NCBI GenBank assembly: GCA_018381425.1
Contig: JAGZRY010000011.1
Location: forward strand, 1-16,928
Origin: Haemophilus parainfluenzae
Lineage (GTDB): Bacteria > Pseudomonadota > Gammaproteobacteria > Enterobacterales > Pasteurellaceae
Direction of reading: 5' to 3'
Length of the DNA: 16,928 nt
Part shown: in pieces, positions 7,913 through 15,919 of the stretch
Layout of the letters: each line of letters starts with the position of its first letter
Position numbering within the stretch: the stretch's first letter is position 1
Notes under the pieces: generated by a model
Database searches by the model: none
What the model was told of the DNA's origin: nothing
Seen by the model: only the letters and a program-made list of their open reading frames with translations
Position numbers and translations under genes: made by a program

Positions 7913-8689
7913 TTAGATATAAAGTATAAATTCATTTTCTTTACGATTGAAAAACCAAATACCGACTAATAATAGAATTATCGATATAATAAAACCTTGA
8001 GATAAAGACTCCATTGACAAACTCTGCCCATTTAGAATTACATTTCTAAACTGCTCAACATAATTCACCATAGGATTAAGGTTATCATACCACCAACGAT
8101 ATTCTTGAGAAATAATAGACACAGGATAAATTATAGGGGTTAAATACATCCAAATAGAAGTAAAAACACCCCATAAATATTGAATATCTCTAAAAAATAC
8201 AGTTGAAGCCGATAAAATGAATCCTAATCCTAAACTAAAAATATAAAGCTCTAAGAAAATTATGGGAACCCATAAAACATTCAATGTAATTTCTACTTGG
8301 GTAAAAATCATCACAAGAATTAGGGCTATCATTGCAAACAGCATATTAACTAATGAGCTTGTTATTTTAGATAAAACAAAAATATACTTTGGTACATATG
8401 TCTTTTTAATTAAAGAAGCATTATGAACAATAGCTGTGACTGAACTAGAGGTTGCCTCTGAAACAAAACCAAAAATTAATTGTCCTGTAAGCAGATAGGC
8501 TGAAAAATTAGGAATATCGAATTTAAATAAGTTTGAAAAAACTACTGTTAATACAATCATCATTAACAAAGGATTTAAAATACTCCAAATATAGCCTAAA
8601 TAACTTCTTCTATATTTTAGTTTTATATCCTTAAGGACCAACTGCTTCAATAATTCGATATATTTAATTTGATTTACAAATGATTTCAT
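7913..8689 (-). CDS. wzm: O-polysaccharide ABC exporter, permease subunit (Wzm)
   Basis: The ABC-2 type permease forming the membrane channel of the polysaccharide exporter. A short cytoplasmic amphipathic N-terminus (ELLKQLVLKDIKLKYRRSYLG) leads into six hydrophobic segments, as in the Wzm/RfbA/KpsM family; FFRDIQYLW in the C-terminal half is a typical family motif. I place the start at the ATG at 8687-8689 (258 residues). A TTG two codons further upstream (8693-8695) is also open but a less likely start; an AAG lies nine bases before the ATG. The stop is six bases before wzt. It follows rmlC by about ten bases, so rhamnose supply and export are in one transcript. Very low GC: the 60 bases from 7921 contain 13 G+C. 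Confidence 0.9.
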   Translation of the reverse strand: MKSFVNQIKYIELLKQLVLKDIKLKYRRSYLGYIWSILNPLLMMIVLTVVFSNLFKFDIPNFSAYLLTGQLIFGFVSEATSSSVTAIVHNASLIKKTYVPKYIFVLSKITSSLVNMLFAMIALILVMIFTQVEITLNVLWVPIIFLELYIFSLGLGFILSASTVFFRDIQYLWGVFTSIWMYLTPIIYPVSIISQEYRWWYDNLNPMVNYVEQFRNVILNGQSLSMESLSQGFIISIILLLVGIWFFNRKENEFILYI

Positions 8690-8699
8690 AAGCAATATC

Positions 8700-9242
8700 T
8701 TATTTAAATTTCACAGCATCCTTTAAAATTTTTCCAGCTAAATCTTTTGCTGACAAACTCGGTTCGCTCTCTAAAGGCCATTCAATACCGACGGTCTCAT
8801 CATTCCAAATTAAGGAATGCTCTGCTTTAGGATTATAGTAATCAGTACATTTATAAGTAAATTCAGCTTCATCAGTTAAAACATAAAAGCCATGTGCAAA
8901 CCCTTCAGGTACCCAAAGCTGACGTTTATTTTCAGCAGATAAAATTTCACCTACCCATTGTCCAAATGTAGGAGAGAATTCCCGCATATCAACGGCAACA
9001 TCAAATACAGCTCCAGATACTACACGCACTAATTTACCTTGTGTATTTTCAGTTTGATAATGTAATCCACGTAATACTCCTTTTACCGATTTTGAATGAT
9101 TTTCTTGTACAAAAGTACGATCTGCTACATTTTGTTTAAACCATTCATCACGGAAGGTTTCCATAAAGAAACCACGTTCATCACCGAATACTTGAGGTTC
9201 TAATAATTTTACATCGGGAATTTTAGTATCAATAACTTTCAT
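8700..9242 (-). CDS. rmlC: dTDP-4-dehydrorhamnose 3,5-epimerase
   Basis: The third step of dTDP-L-rhamnose synthesis: it epimerises C3 and C5 of dTDP-4-keto-6-deoxy-D-glucose in the cytosol. The protein has 180 residues, the usual length, with a cupin fold. Family landmarks are GDERGFFMETF at 20-30, the catalytic His in LRGLHYQ (His61), VPEGFAHGF at 111-119 and the conserved region around Tyr135/Tyr136. The start ATG has AAGGA about seven bases upstream. It lies 19 bases after rmlD. The sequence appears complete, with no missing key residues. Confidence 0.96.
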   Translation of the reverse strand: MKVIDTKIPDVKLLEPQVFGDERGFFMETFRDEWFKQNVADRTFVQENHSKSVKGVLRGLHYQTENTQGKLVRVVSGAVFDVAVDMREFSPTFGQWVGEILSAENKRQLWVPEGFAHGFYVLTDEAEFTYKCTDYYNPKAEHSLIWNDETVGIEWPLESEPSLSAKDLAGKILKDAVKFK

Positions 9243-9261
9243 TATGAATCCTTATATTTTC

Positions 9262-10146
9262 TTATTCTGCATAAGCCTTAATATTTTTTAATGCTTTTTG
9301 CCAATCACTTGGTTTAACTCCAAACGCTTGCTGAATTTTAGTTAAATCTAAGCAAGTATTGGCTGGACGTTTAGCCTGGGTTGGATAATCCGCAGTCGTA
9401 ATCTCATTTACAAAAGGAACTTTCTCTAACACATTTTGCGAAACAGCCTCAGCCAAAATAGCTTTAGCAAAATCACACCAACTAACATATGGCACTCCAC
9501 TAAAATGATAAATGCCATATTCGATACTTTCGCCTCTAATAATTTTTTCGGCAATCTGAACTAATGTACTAGCAATATCTCCAGCATAAGTTGGCCCACC
9601 AATTTGATCCGCAACAACGTTTAATGTATCGTGTTTTTTGGCTAAGCGAAGCATAGTTTTCACAAAATTATTGCCATGTTCGCCAAAAACCCAAGAAGTA
9701 CGTAAAATGATCACTCTTGAAACAAGGGAAAGAAGCACCTTATCTCCCTCTGCCTTACTTTTGCCATAAGCACTTAAGGGACAAGTAATATCGGTTTCTG
9801 TATATTTACCTTTTTTATATCCATCAAATACATAATCAGTAGATATATGCAAGATAGTTGCATTAACTCTATTTGCAGCCTCAGCTAAATATTTTAACCC
9901 TTTGACATTAACATCATGAACTAGTGACTCTTCAGTTTCAGCTCTATCCACATGAGTGTAAGCTGCCCCATTAATAATAATATTCGGCTTAAACGAATCA
10001 ACCAAAGACAGTACAGCATTTTTATTCGTGATATCAAGCTCGTTATGTTTTAAAGCTAATATATCATGACCGTTTTCAAGCCTTAACCTTTGTGTCAAAG
10101 CAAAACCTATTTGTCCATTTGCCCCTGTGATTAGGAATTTTGCCAC
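9262..10146 (-). CDS. rmlD: dTDP-4-dehydrorhamnose reductase
   Basis: The last step of dTDP-L-rhamnose synthesis: NAD(P)H reduction of the 4-keto group. The 294-residue SDR protein has the Rossmann motif GANGQIG at 8-14, ISTDYVFDG at 101-109 and the catalytic YGKSK at 127-131. It starts with GTG (10144-10146), just one base beyond the rmlA TAG stop, so translation is probably coupled to rmlA. No separate ribosome site is visible apart from the AAGGA and A-rich end of rmlA. An eight-base A run directly before the rmlA stop would join the two frames if one base were lost. Confidence 0.96.
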   Translation of the reverse strand: MAKFLITGANGQIGFALTQRLRLENGHDILALKHNELDITNKNAVLSLVDSFKPNIIINGAAYTHVDRAETEESLVHDVNVKGLKYLAEAANRVNATILHISTDYVFDGYKKGKYTETDITCPLSAYGKSKAEGDKVLLSLVSRVIILRTSWVFGEHGNNFVKTMLRLAKKHDTLNVVADQIGGPTYAGDIASTLVQIAEKIIRGESIEYGIYHFSGVPYVSWCDFAKAILAEAVSQNVLEKVPFVNEITTADYPTQAKRPANTCLDLTKIQQAFGVKPSDWQKALKNIKAYAE

Positions 10147-10147
10147 A

Positions 10148-11020
10148 CTATTTTTTTTCCTTAATTATTCTAAGCAAGTATTGACCATACTCATTTTTTG
10201 CCATTGGTTTTGCTAATTTTTCCACCTGTTCAGAAGTGAGCCAACCATTACGCCATGCTATTTCTTCTAAACATGCTACTTGTAAACCTTGCACCTTTTC
10301 AATGGTACGAACAAATGAAGCCGCCTCATGTAAACTTTCGTGTGTACCAGTATCTAACCATGCAAAACCACGTCCGAGCAATTGCACGTTGAGTGAGCCA
10401 TCGTTTAAATACATTTCGTTAAGAGTAGTAATCTCTAATTCTCCACGAGCAGAGGGCTTGACTTGTTTTGCAAATTCTACCACACGGTTATCATAAAAAT
10501 ATAAACCTGTTACAGCATAGTTTGATTTTGGTTCAACTGGTTTTTCTTCAATCGAAACCGCTTTGAAGTTTTCATCAAATTCAACTACACCAAAGCGCTC
10601 AGGATCTTTCACTAAATATCCAAACACTGTTGCACCGTGGGGCTGTTTAACTGCCTCTTGCAACATTTGACTGAAGTGTTGACCGTAGAAAATGTTATCA
10701 CCCAGTACTAAGCAACAACTATCACCATTAATAAACTCTTCACCGATAAGAAATGCTTGAGCTAAACCATCTGGGCTTGGTTGAATTGCGTATTGTAAAT
10801 TCACACCGAAATCTGAACCATCACCTAATAAGCGTTTGAAACTTTCATTATCTTCAGGGGTAGTAATAATAAGAACATCTCGAATACCCGCTAACATTAA
10901 TACTGAAAGTGGATAGTAAATCATCGGTTTATCATAAACAGGCAAAAGTTGTTTAGATACACCTCGAGTAATAGGATAGAGGCGAGTACCGGAACCGCCT
11001 GCAAGAATAATACCTTTCAT
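10148..11020 (-). CDS. rmlA: Glucose-1-phosphate thymidylyltransferase
   Basis: The first step of dTDP-L-rhamnose synthesis: glucose-1-phosphate plus dTTP gives dTDP-glucose and pyrophosphate. The protein has 290 residues, the normal length. The nucleotide-binding loop [11 protein letters not shown] is at 8-18, the substrate motif KPMIYYP at 31-37 and the metal-binding Asp in LGDN at 108. The start ATG at 11018-11020 has AAGG eight bases upstream. It is separated from rmlB by a 77-base gap that holds an ACAAGCGGT motif but no convincing promoter or terminator. Feedback inhibition by dTDP-rhamnose is known for the family. The extreme C-terminus is lysine-rich and encoded by the A8 run. Confidence 0.97.
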   Translation of the reverse strand: MKGIILAGGSGTRLYPITRGVSKQLLPVYDKPMIYYPLSVLMLAGIRDVLIITTPEDNESFKRLLGDGSDFGVNLQYAIQPSPDGLAQAFLIGEEFINGDSCCLVLGDNIFYGQHFSQMLQEAVKQPHGATVFGYLVKDPERFGVVEFDENFKAVSIEEKPVEPKSNYAVTGLYFYDNRVVEFAKQVKPSARGELEITTLNEMYLNDGSLNVQLLGRGFAWLDTGTHESLHEAASFVRTIEKVQGLQVACLEEIAWRNGWLTSEQVEKLAKPMAKNEYGQYLLRIIKEKK

Positions 11021-11082
11021 AAGGAGACCTTTAAAAGAGCGGGTAGATTCTCTTAAATTTTTATAAATTATTAGAAAACTTC

Positions 11083-11091
11083 ACCGCTTGT
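11083..11091 (-). repeat. Apl-type uptake core ACAAGCGGT in the rmlB-rmlA gap
   Basis: The minus strand reads ACAAGCGGT exactly, the nine-base uptake core of the Actinobacillus pleuropneumoniae-type Pasteurellaceae clade, whereas the rest of the window uses the Haemophilus-type core AAGTGCGGT. It lies in the 77-base non-coding gap between rmlB and rmlA. A chance match is possible, so the functional reading is tentative. Confidence 0.4.
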
Positions 11092-11097
11092 TAATAA

Positions 11098-12162
11098 TTA
11101 GTTACCTAAACGTTCACGGTTATATGAGCCATCTAATACACGACTCCACCATTTTTTGTTATTTAAATACCATTCTACTGTTTTGCGAATACCTGATTCA
11201 AAAGTTTCTTGTGGCTTCCAACCTAATTCTCGGCCAATTTTAGCTGCATCAATCGCATAGCGTACATCGTGGCCAGGACGATCTTTCACATAAGTAATGA
11301 GATCTTCATATTTTGCTACACCTTCTGGTTTGTTTGGCACTAACTCTTCTAATAAACTGCAAATAGTACGTACTACATCAATATTTGCTTTCTCATTATG
11401 CCCACCAATATTGTATGTTTCACCTACCTTACCTTCTGTTACGACTTTATATAATGCACGCGCATGATCTTCTACAAATAACCAGTCACGAATTTGTTGA
11501 CCATTTCCATAAACTGGTAATGGCTTTCCATCTAGTGCATTTAAAATCATTAATGGAATAAGTTTTTCAGGGAAATGAAATGGACCATAGTTATTTGAAC
11601 AGTTAGTCACAATTGTTGGTAAACCATAAGTACGCAACCATGCGCGAACTAAGTGATCGCTAGAGGCTTTAGATGCTGAATAAGGACTGCTAGGTGCATA
11701 AGGTGTAGTTTCAGTAAACAAATCATCTGTTCCTTCTAAATCACCATATACCTCATCTGTTGAAATGTGATGAAAACGAAATGCTGCTTTTCTCTCATCA
11801 TTTAAAGAATTCCAATAAGCTCGAGCTGCTTCTAATAGCGTGTAAGTACCTACTATATTTGTTTCGATAAAAGCTGCTGGTCCATCAATAGAACGGTCAA
11901 CATGACTTTCTGCTGCTAAATGCATTACGGCATCAGGTTGATGATGTTCAAATACACGTGCCAATGCTTTTGCATCACAAATATCCACTTGTTCAAATGC
12001 ATAGCGTGGATTATTTTCTACGGATTCTAAAGATTCTAAATTACCTGCATAAGTTAATTTATCAACATTTACCACGTTATCTTGCGTGTTTTCAATAATG
12101 TGGCGAACAACTGCAGAGCCAATAAAACCAGCACCACCAGTAACCAAAATTGTTTTGCTCAT
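11098..12162 (-). CDS. rmlB: dTDP-glucose 4,6-dehydratase
   Basis: Converts dTDP-D-glucose to dTDP-4-keto-6-deoxy-D-glucose, the branch-point intermediate for rhamnose and other 6-deoxyhexoses. Using the ATG at 12160-12162 the protein has 354 residues. It shows TGGAGFIG at 8-15, STDEVYG at 134-140 (catalytic Asp/Glu) and YSASK at 161-165. An ATG two codons upstream (12166-12168) is open but directly abuts the AGAGG Shine-Dalgarno, while the chosen ATG is six bases from it. It is the first gene of the cluster, with a promoter candidate about 45 bases upstream. It is less AT-rich than the transporter and glycosyltransferase genes, as usual for the more conserved rml block. Confidence 0.97.
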   Translation of the reverse strand: MSKTILVTGGAGFIGSAVVRHIIENTQDNVVNVDKLTYAGNLESLESVENNPRYAFEQVDICDAKALARVFEHHQPDAVMHLAAESHVDRSIDGPAAFIETNIVGTYTLLEAARAYWNSLNDERKAAFRFHHISTDEVYGDLEGTDDLFTETTPYAPSSPYSASKASSDHLVRAWLRTYGLPTIVTNCSNNYGPFHFPEKLIPLMILNALDGKPLPVYGNGQQIRDWLFVEDHARALYKVVTEGKVGETYNIGGHNEKANIDVVRTICSLLEELVPNKPEGVAKYEDLITYVKDRPGHDVRYAIDAAKIGRELGWKPQETFESGIRKTVEWYLNNKKWWSRVLDGSYNRERLGN

Positions 12163-12204
12163 TTTCATCCTCTTGGTTATTTAACAAATAAAACATTACC
12201 CTGT

Positions 12205-12233
12205 ATTCTATTTGAAATAATACTATTTCACAA
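12205..12233 (-). promoter_or_regulatory. Candidate sigma-70 promoter of the polysaccharide operon
   Basis: On the minus strand TTGTGA (12228-12233), a 17-base spacer and TAGAAT (12205-12210) make a good -35/-10 pair. The transcript would start near 12198 with a leader of about 35 bases before rmlB. The spacer contains a 7-4-7 inverted repeat (12213-12230), TGAAATA/TATTTCA, which could be an operator or chance in AT-rich DNA. No ops/JUMPstart element is visible in the leader. Confidence 0.5.
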
Positions 12234-12254
12234 TTAAAGAATACAATACTTATG

Positions 12255-12285
12255 AAAAAAGTGCGGTCATTTTTGACCGCACTTT
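12255..12285 (-). terminator. Rho-independent terminator of glnA made of two inverted uptake sequences
   Basis: A perfect 12-bp stem (12258-12269 with 12274-12285) encloses a four-base loop. On the minus strand it is followed by a run of six T, the layout of an intrinsic terminator for glnA, whose stop lies 34 bases upstream. Each arm contains the Haemophilus uptake core AAGTGCGGTCA (12259-12269 on plus, 12274-12284 on minus), a placement well known in Haemophilus genomes. It should insulate the polysaccharide operon from glnA. Confidence 0.92.
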
Positions 12286-12318
12286 CCCTGTTAAACACTA
12301 GAATTCCGCTGTTTGTTA

Positions 12319-13737
12319 CTAAGCATAATACATCTCAAACTCAACCGGATGTGGTGTCATATTTAAACGTTCCACGTCTTTACGTTTAACGCTAATAAAT
12401 GCTTCGATAAAGTCTTTAGCAAATACGCCACCTTGCGTTAAGAATTCATAGTCTTTTTCTAATGAATTCAATGCTTCTTCTAGTGAGCTCGCTACCGCTG
12501 GAATATCTTTTAATTCTTCTGGTGGAAGATCATAAAGATTTTTATCCATTGCATCGCCTGGGTGAATTTTGTTTACCACGCCATCAAGACCTGCCATTAA
12601 TAATGCGGCGAATGCAAGATATGGGTTTGCCAGTGGATCTGGGAAGCGCGCTTCAATACGGATCGCTTTCGGGTTGGTTACTGCAGGGATACGGATTGAA
12701 GCAGAACGGTTACTTGCAGAGTAAGCCAACAATACTGGTGCCTCAAAACCTGGCACTAAACGTTTATATGAGTTCGTACTTGGGTTAGTGAATGCATTTA
12801 ATGCTTTAGCATGCTTAATGATACCGCCGATGTAATAAAGTGCGGTTTCAGAAAGACCGGCATATTTATCACCTTGGAAAATGTTTTTACCGTCTTTACT
12901 TAATGACATATTACAGTGCATGCCCGAACCATTATCACCTGTGATTGGTTTTGGCATAAAGCAAGCGGTTTTACCATGTTCTAACGCAACGTTTTGCACC
13001 ACATATTTATAGATTTGTGTTTCATCTGCTTTTAAAGTTAAGCTGTTGAATTTCGTTGCAATTTCATTTTGGCCCGCAGTCGCCACTTCATGGTGGTGTG
13101 CTTCTACTACTAAGCCCATTTCTTCTAAAATCAAACACATTTCAGAGCGAATATCGTGTGCCGTATCAATTGGAGCAACTGCACAGTAACCACCTTTTTT
13201 CAGTGGACGATAAGCGTTGTTACCACCTTCGTATTTTTTGTTGGTGTTCCAAGCAGCCTCAATATCATCAACGGCAAAAGAAGCACGGTTCATTGATACA
13301 TCAAAACGTACATCATCAAATAAGAAGAACTCTGGTTCTGGACCAAAGAATGCTTGATCCGCAATACCGGTTGAACGCATATAGTTTTCGGCACGAATAG
13401 CAATTGAACGCGGGTCACGATCATAGCTTTGCATAGTCGTTGGTTCATAAATACTACAACGAATTGAGAGAGTTGGGATCTGCGCAAATGGATCGACTAC
13501 CGCAGTCTCAGCGATTGGCATTAAAAGCATATCGGCTTTGTTAATGGTTTTCCAACCTTCAACAGAAGAGCCATCGAACATTTTGCCATCTTCAAACATA
13601 TCTTCATCGACAAGGCTAACTGGAATAGAAACACCGTGTTCTTTCCCTTTAATGTCGGTGAAACGAAGTAGCGCGAACTTAATATCGTTCTCTTCGATCA
13701 GTTTGAATACGTTGGCAATTGCATTTGCATTTGGCAT
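12319..13737 (-). CDS. glnA: Glutamine synthetase, type I
   Basis: Makes glutamine from glutamate, ammonia and ATP in the cytosol as a dodecamer. The 472-residue protein matches the GSI-beta subclass (about 469 residues in enteric bacteria). FDGSSVEGW (54-62), FFGPEPEFF and the MHCNMS region are the usual metal and substrate segments. The loop [11 protein letters not shown] contains the adenylylation tyrosine (Tyr402 here), so GlnE-type control is possible. The ATG at 13735-13737 has AGAGGA eight bases upstream. It is divergent from typA and ends at the uptake-sequence terminator. It is a conserved flank, not part of the polysaccharide pathway. The base composition is clearly less AT-rich than the cluster. 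Confidence 0.98.
   Translation of the reverse strand: MPNANAIANVFKLIEENDIKFALLRFTDIKGKEHGVSIPVSLVDEDMFEDGKMFDGSSVEGWKTINKADMLLMPIAETAVVDPFAQIPTLSIRCSIYEPTTMQSYDRDPRSIAIRAENYMRSTGIADQAFFGPEPEFFLFDDVRFDVSMNRASFAVDDIEAAWNTNKKYEGGNNAYRPLKKGGYCAVAPIDTAHDIRSEMCLILEEMGLVVEAHHHEVATAGQNEIATKFNSLTLKADETQIYKYVVQNVALEHGKTACFMPKPITGDNGSGMHCNMSLSKDGKNIFQGDKYAGLSETALYYIGGIIKHAKALNAFTNPSTNSYKRLVPGFEAPVLLAYSASNRSASIRIPAVTNPKAIRIEARFPDPLANPYLAFAALLMAGLDGVVNKIHPGDAMDKNLYDLPPEELKDIPAVASSLEEALNSLEKDYEFLTQGGVFAKDFIEAFISVKRKDVERLNMTPHPVEFEMYYA
12838..12846 (+). repeat. Hin-type DNA uptake sequence core within glnA
   Basis: An exact AAGTGCGGT core, followed by TTC rather than the extended consensus CA. It lies inside the glnA coding region and supports a Haemophilus/Aggregatibacter-type competence system. 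Confidence 0.75.
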
Positions 13738-13789
13738 AAGGAGTCCTCTATTTTGCTATGTATATAATCTTTATAAAAATTAAAAGAAC

Positions 13790-13818
13790 ATTATAACGCA
13801 ACCGCTTACTTTTTTCAT
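13790..13818 (-). promoter_or_regulatory. Candidate sigma-70 promoter of glnA
   Basis: On the minus strand ATGAAA (13813-13818), a 17-base spacer and a perfect TATAAT (13790-13795) precede glnA by about 50 bases. The -35 matches the consensus at four of six positions. No sigma-54 promoter (GG-N10-GC) was noticed in the gap, in contrast to enteric glnA. Confidence 0.5.
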
Positions 13819-13864
13819 GGGATTTATTTTAAACACCAGCATAGCAGAGTAACGAAATATCGTG

Positions 13865-13870
13865 TATAAT
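13865..13870 (+). promoter_or_regulatory. Candidate -10 element of the typA promoter
   Basis: A perfect TATAAT lies 117 bases before the typA start, but no good -35 hexamer is found at the normal spacing (TAGCAG at 13842-13847 is poor). If used, transcription would begin near 13877 and the REP-like pair would lie in the typA leader RNA. Confidence 0.35.
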
Positions 13871-13891
13871 TTTTGCCCTTTCGAGATTCTC

Positions 13892-13959
13892 GTAGGGTGA
13901 GTTTTACTCACCAATTTAAACTACTTGGACTATTCGGTGGCATAAAAATTCCACCCTAC
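13892..13959. repeat. REP-like inverted pair (BIME-like) in the typA leader
   Basis: The element starts with GTAG (13892-13895) followed directly by a 7-bp hairpin, GGTGAGT-TTT-ACTCACC (13896-13912). It ends with an inverted copy: GGTGG (13936-13940), a ten-base loop, CCACC (13951-13955) and CTAC (13956-13959). The outer eight bases GTAGGGTG and CACCCTAC are perfect complements. A GTAG tetranucleotide at the foot of a hairpin is the hallmark of REP sequences mobilised by RAYT (TnpA-REP) transposases. The second hairpin looks degenerate. Copies elsewhere in the genome cannot be checked here. Confidence 0.55.
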
Positions 13960-13986
13960 AAAACTTAAACTTTAAGAACGTAATAA

Positions 13987-15837
13987 ATGAAAAACGACAT
14001 TGATATTAATAAATTGCGCAATATCGCAATTATCGCCCACGTTGACCATGGTAAAACCACCCTCGTTGACAAACTCCTTCAACAATCCGGTACATTTGAA
14101 TCAACTCGTGGTGATGTTGATGAACGCGTGATGGACTCAAACGATCTTGAAAAAGAACGTGGCATTACCATTCTTGCAAAAAATACTGCAATTAACTGGA
14201 ATGGCTATCGCATTAACATCGTAGATACTCCAGGACATGCCGACTTCGGTGGTGAAGTTGAACGTGTTCTTTCTATGGTGGACTCTGTACTTTTAGTCGT
14301 AGATGCCTTTGATGGCCCAATGCCACAAACGCGTTTCGTGACACAAAAAGCCTTTGCTCATGGTTTAAAACCAATTGTAGTTATCAACAAAGTTGACCGT
14401 CCAGGCGCACGTCCTGACTGGGTGGTGGATCAAGTATTCGATTTATTCGTTAACCTTGGTGCAACAGACGAGCAATTAGATTTTCCAATTATCTATGCAT
14501 CTGCATTAAATGGTGTTGCGGGTCTTGAACATGAAGATTTAGCGGAAGATATGACCCCATTATTTGAAGCGATCGTTCAACACGTTGAGCCGCCAAAAGT
14601 GGAACTTGATGCCCCATTCCAAATGCAAATCTCACAATTAGACTATAACAGCTATGTGGGTGTTATCGGTATCGGTCGTATCAAACGTGGTGCAATCAAA
14701 CCAAACCAACCTGTAACGATTATTGATGGTGAAGGTAAAACTCGTCAAGGCCGTGTGGGTCAAGTATTAGGCCACCTTGGTTTACAACGTTATGAAGAAG
14801 ATGTTGCTTACGCAGGCGACATCATTGCGATTACCGGTTTAGGTGAATTAAATATCTCGGATACTATTTGTGATATCAACGCCGTTGAAGCCTTACCTTC
14901 ATTAACTGTTGATGAACCAACCGTAACCATGTTCTTCTGTGTAAACACTTCTCCGTTTGCGGGTCAAGAAGGTAAATATGTGACTTCTCGTCAAATTCTT
15001 GAACGTTTAAACAAAGAGTTAGTTCACAACGTGGCATTACGCGTAGAAGAAACACCAAACCCAGATGAATTCCGTGTTTCTGGTCGTGGTGAATTACACC
15101 TTTCTGTATTAATTGAAAATATGCGCCGTGAAGGTTATGAGCTTGCGGTTTCTCGTCCTAAAGTAATCTACCGTGAAATCAACGGCAAAAAACAAGAGCC
15201 TTACGAGCAAGTGACTATCGACGTAGAAGAACAACACCAAGGTTCTGTCATGGAAGCATTAGGTATTCGTAAAGGTGAAGTTCGTGACATGATGCCGGAT
15301 GGCAAAGGTCGTGTACGTTTAGAATACATCATCCCAAGCCGTGGCTTAATCGGTTTCCGCGGTGAATTCATGACCATGACATCAGGTACCGGTTTACTTT
15401 ACTCTAGTTTCGATCACTACGATGACATCAAACCAGGTGAAATCGGTCAACGTAAAAACGGTGTATTAATTTCTAACGCAACCGGTAAAGCATTAGCTTA
15501 TGCGCTATTTGGTTTACAAGAGCGTGGCAAATTACTGATCGAAGCCAACGTAGAAGTTTACGAAGGTCAAATCATCGGTATTCACAGCCGTACAAACGAC
15601 TTAACTGTTAACTGTTTACAAGGTAAAAAACTCACCAATATGCGTGCATCAGGTAAAGATGATGCCATCGTCTTAACCACGCCGGTGAAATTTACACTTG
15701 AACAAGCCATCGAGTTTATCGATGACGACGAGTTAGTCGAGGTAACACCTGAATCAATCCGTATCCGTAAAAAACTCTTAACGGAAAACGATCGTAAACG
15801 TGCAAACCGTACGACAACCAGTACGAGTACACACTAA
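13987..15837 (+). CDS. typA: Ribosome-associated translational GTPase TypA/BipA
   Basis: A 616-residue EF-G-like GTPase that binds the ribosome and supports 50S assembly and stress or low-temperature growth. GTPase motifs are clear: AHVDHGKTT (G1, 17-25), RGIT (G2, near 58), DTPGH (G3, 80-84) and NKVD (G4, 134-137). The domain II, III and V regions and the BipA-specific C-terminal domain follow to full family length. The ATG opens [16 protein letters not shown]; the ribosome site is weak (AAGAA about ten bases upstream). It is divergent from glnA, convergent with rdgC, and bounded by two hairpins downstream. Its C-terminal tail ([13 protein letters not shown]) is short and low-complexity. Confidence 0.98.
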   Translation: MKNDIDINKLRNIAIIAHVDHGKTTLVDKLLQQSGTFESTRGDVDERVMDSNDLEKERGITILAKNTAINWNGYRINIVDTPGHADFGGEVERVLSMVDSVLLVVDAFDGPMPQTRFVTQKAFAHGLKPIVVINKVDRPGARPDWVVDQVFDLFVNLGATDEQLDFPIIYASALNGVAGLEHEDLAEDMTPLFEAIVQHVEPPKVELDAPFQMQISQLDYNSYVGVIGIGRIKRGAIKPNQPVTIIDGEGKTRQGRVGQVLGHLGLQRYEEDVAYAGDIIAITGLGELNISDTICDINAVEALPSLTVDEPTVTMFFCVNTSPFAGQEGKYVTSRQILERLNKELVHNVALRVEETPNPDEFRVSGRGELHLSVLIENMRREGYELAVSRPKVIYREINGKKQEPYEQVTIDVEEQHQGSVMEALGIRKGEVRDMMPDGKGRVRLEYIIPSRGLIGFRGEFMTMTSGTGLLYSSFDHYDDIKPGEIGQRKNGVLISNATGKALAYALFGLQERGKLLIEANVEVYEGQIIGIHSRTNDLTVNCLQGKKLTNMRASGKDDAIVLTTPVKFTLEQAIEFIDDDELVEVTPESIRIRKKLLTENDRKRANRTTTSTSTH

Positions 15838-15840
15838 TTA

Positions 15841-15868
15841 AAACGTGCGGAAATTTGACCGCACTTTT
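15841..15868 (+). terminator. Hairpin with an uptake sequence just after typA
   Basis: GTGCGG (15845-15850) pairs with CCGCAC (15859-15864) over an eight-base loop and is followed by TTTT. The right arm extends to an exact reverse uptake core TGACCGCACTT (15856-15866), while the left arm has a mismatch (AACGTGCGG). It is weaker than the next hairpin and may be an extra typA terminator or simply an uptake-site pair. Confidence 0.55.
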
Positions 15869-15873
15869 AAACA

Positions 15874-15904
15874 AAAAAAGGCGAACATGATGTTCGCCTT
15901 TTTT
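15874..15904. terminator. Bidirectional intrinsic terminator between typA and rdgC
   Basis: A perfect 14-bp stem (15874-15887 with 15891-15904) with loop TGA. GGCGAACA/TGTTCGCC forms the GC-rich core, flanked by six A on one side and six T on the other, so it works in both directions for the convergent genes typA and rdgC. Confidence 0.93.
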
Positions 15905-15919
15905 ATTTCATGATTAAAA

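Noticed and set aside
12205..12233. CRP site at TTGTGA in the operon promoter
   Set aside because: The second half-site TCACA is missing at the required spacing; only one half matches.
12092..12298. Short minus-strand frame covering the rmlB start and the glnA terminator
   Set aside because: It crosses the terminator hairpin and overlaps rmlB in another frame. The end of its product is the shifted RmlB start.
12163..12318. An ops/JUMPstart (RfaH) element upstream of the polysaccharide operon
   Set aside because: No GGCGGTAG-type motif was found in the rmlB leader on the minus strand. The only similar string lies inside glnA.
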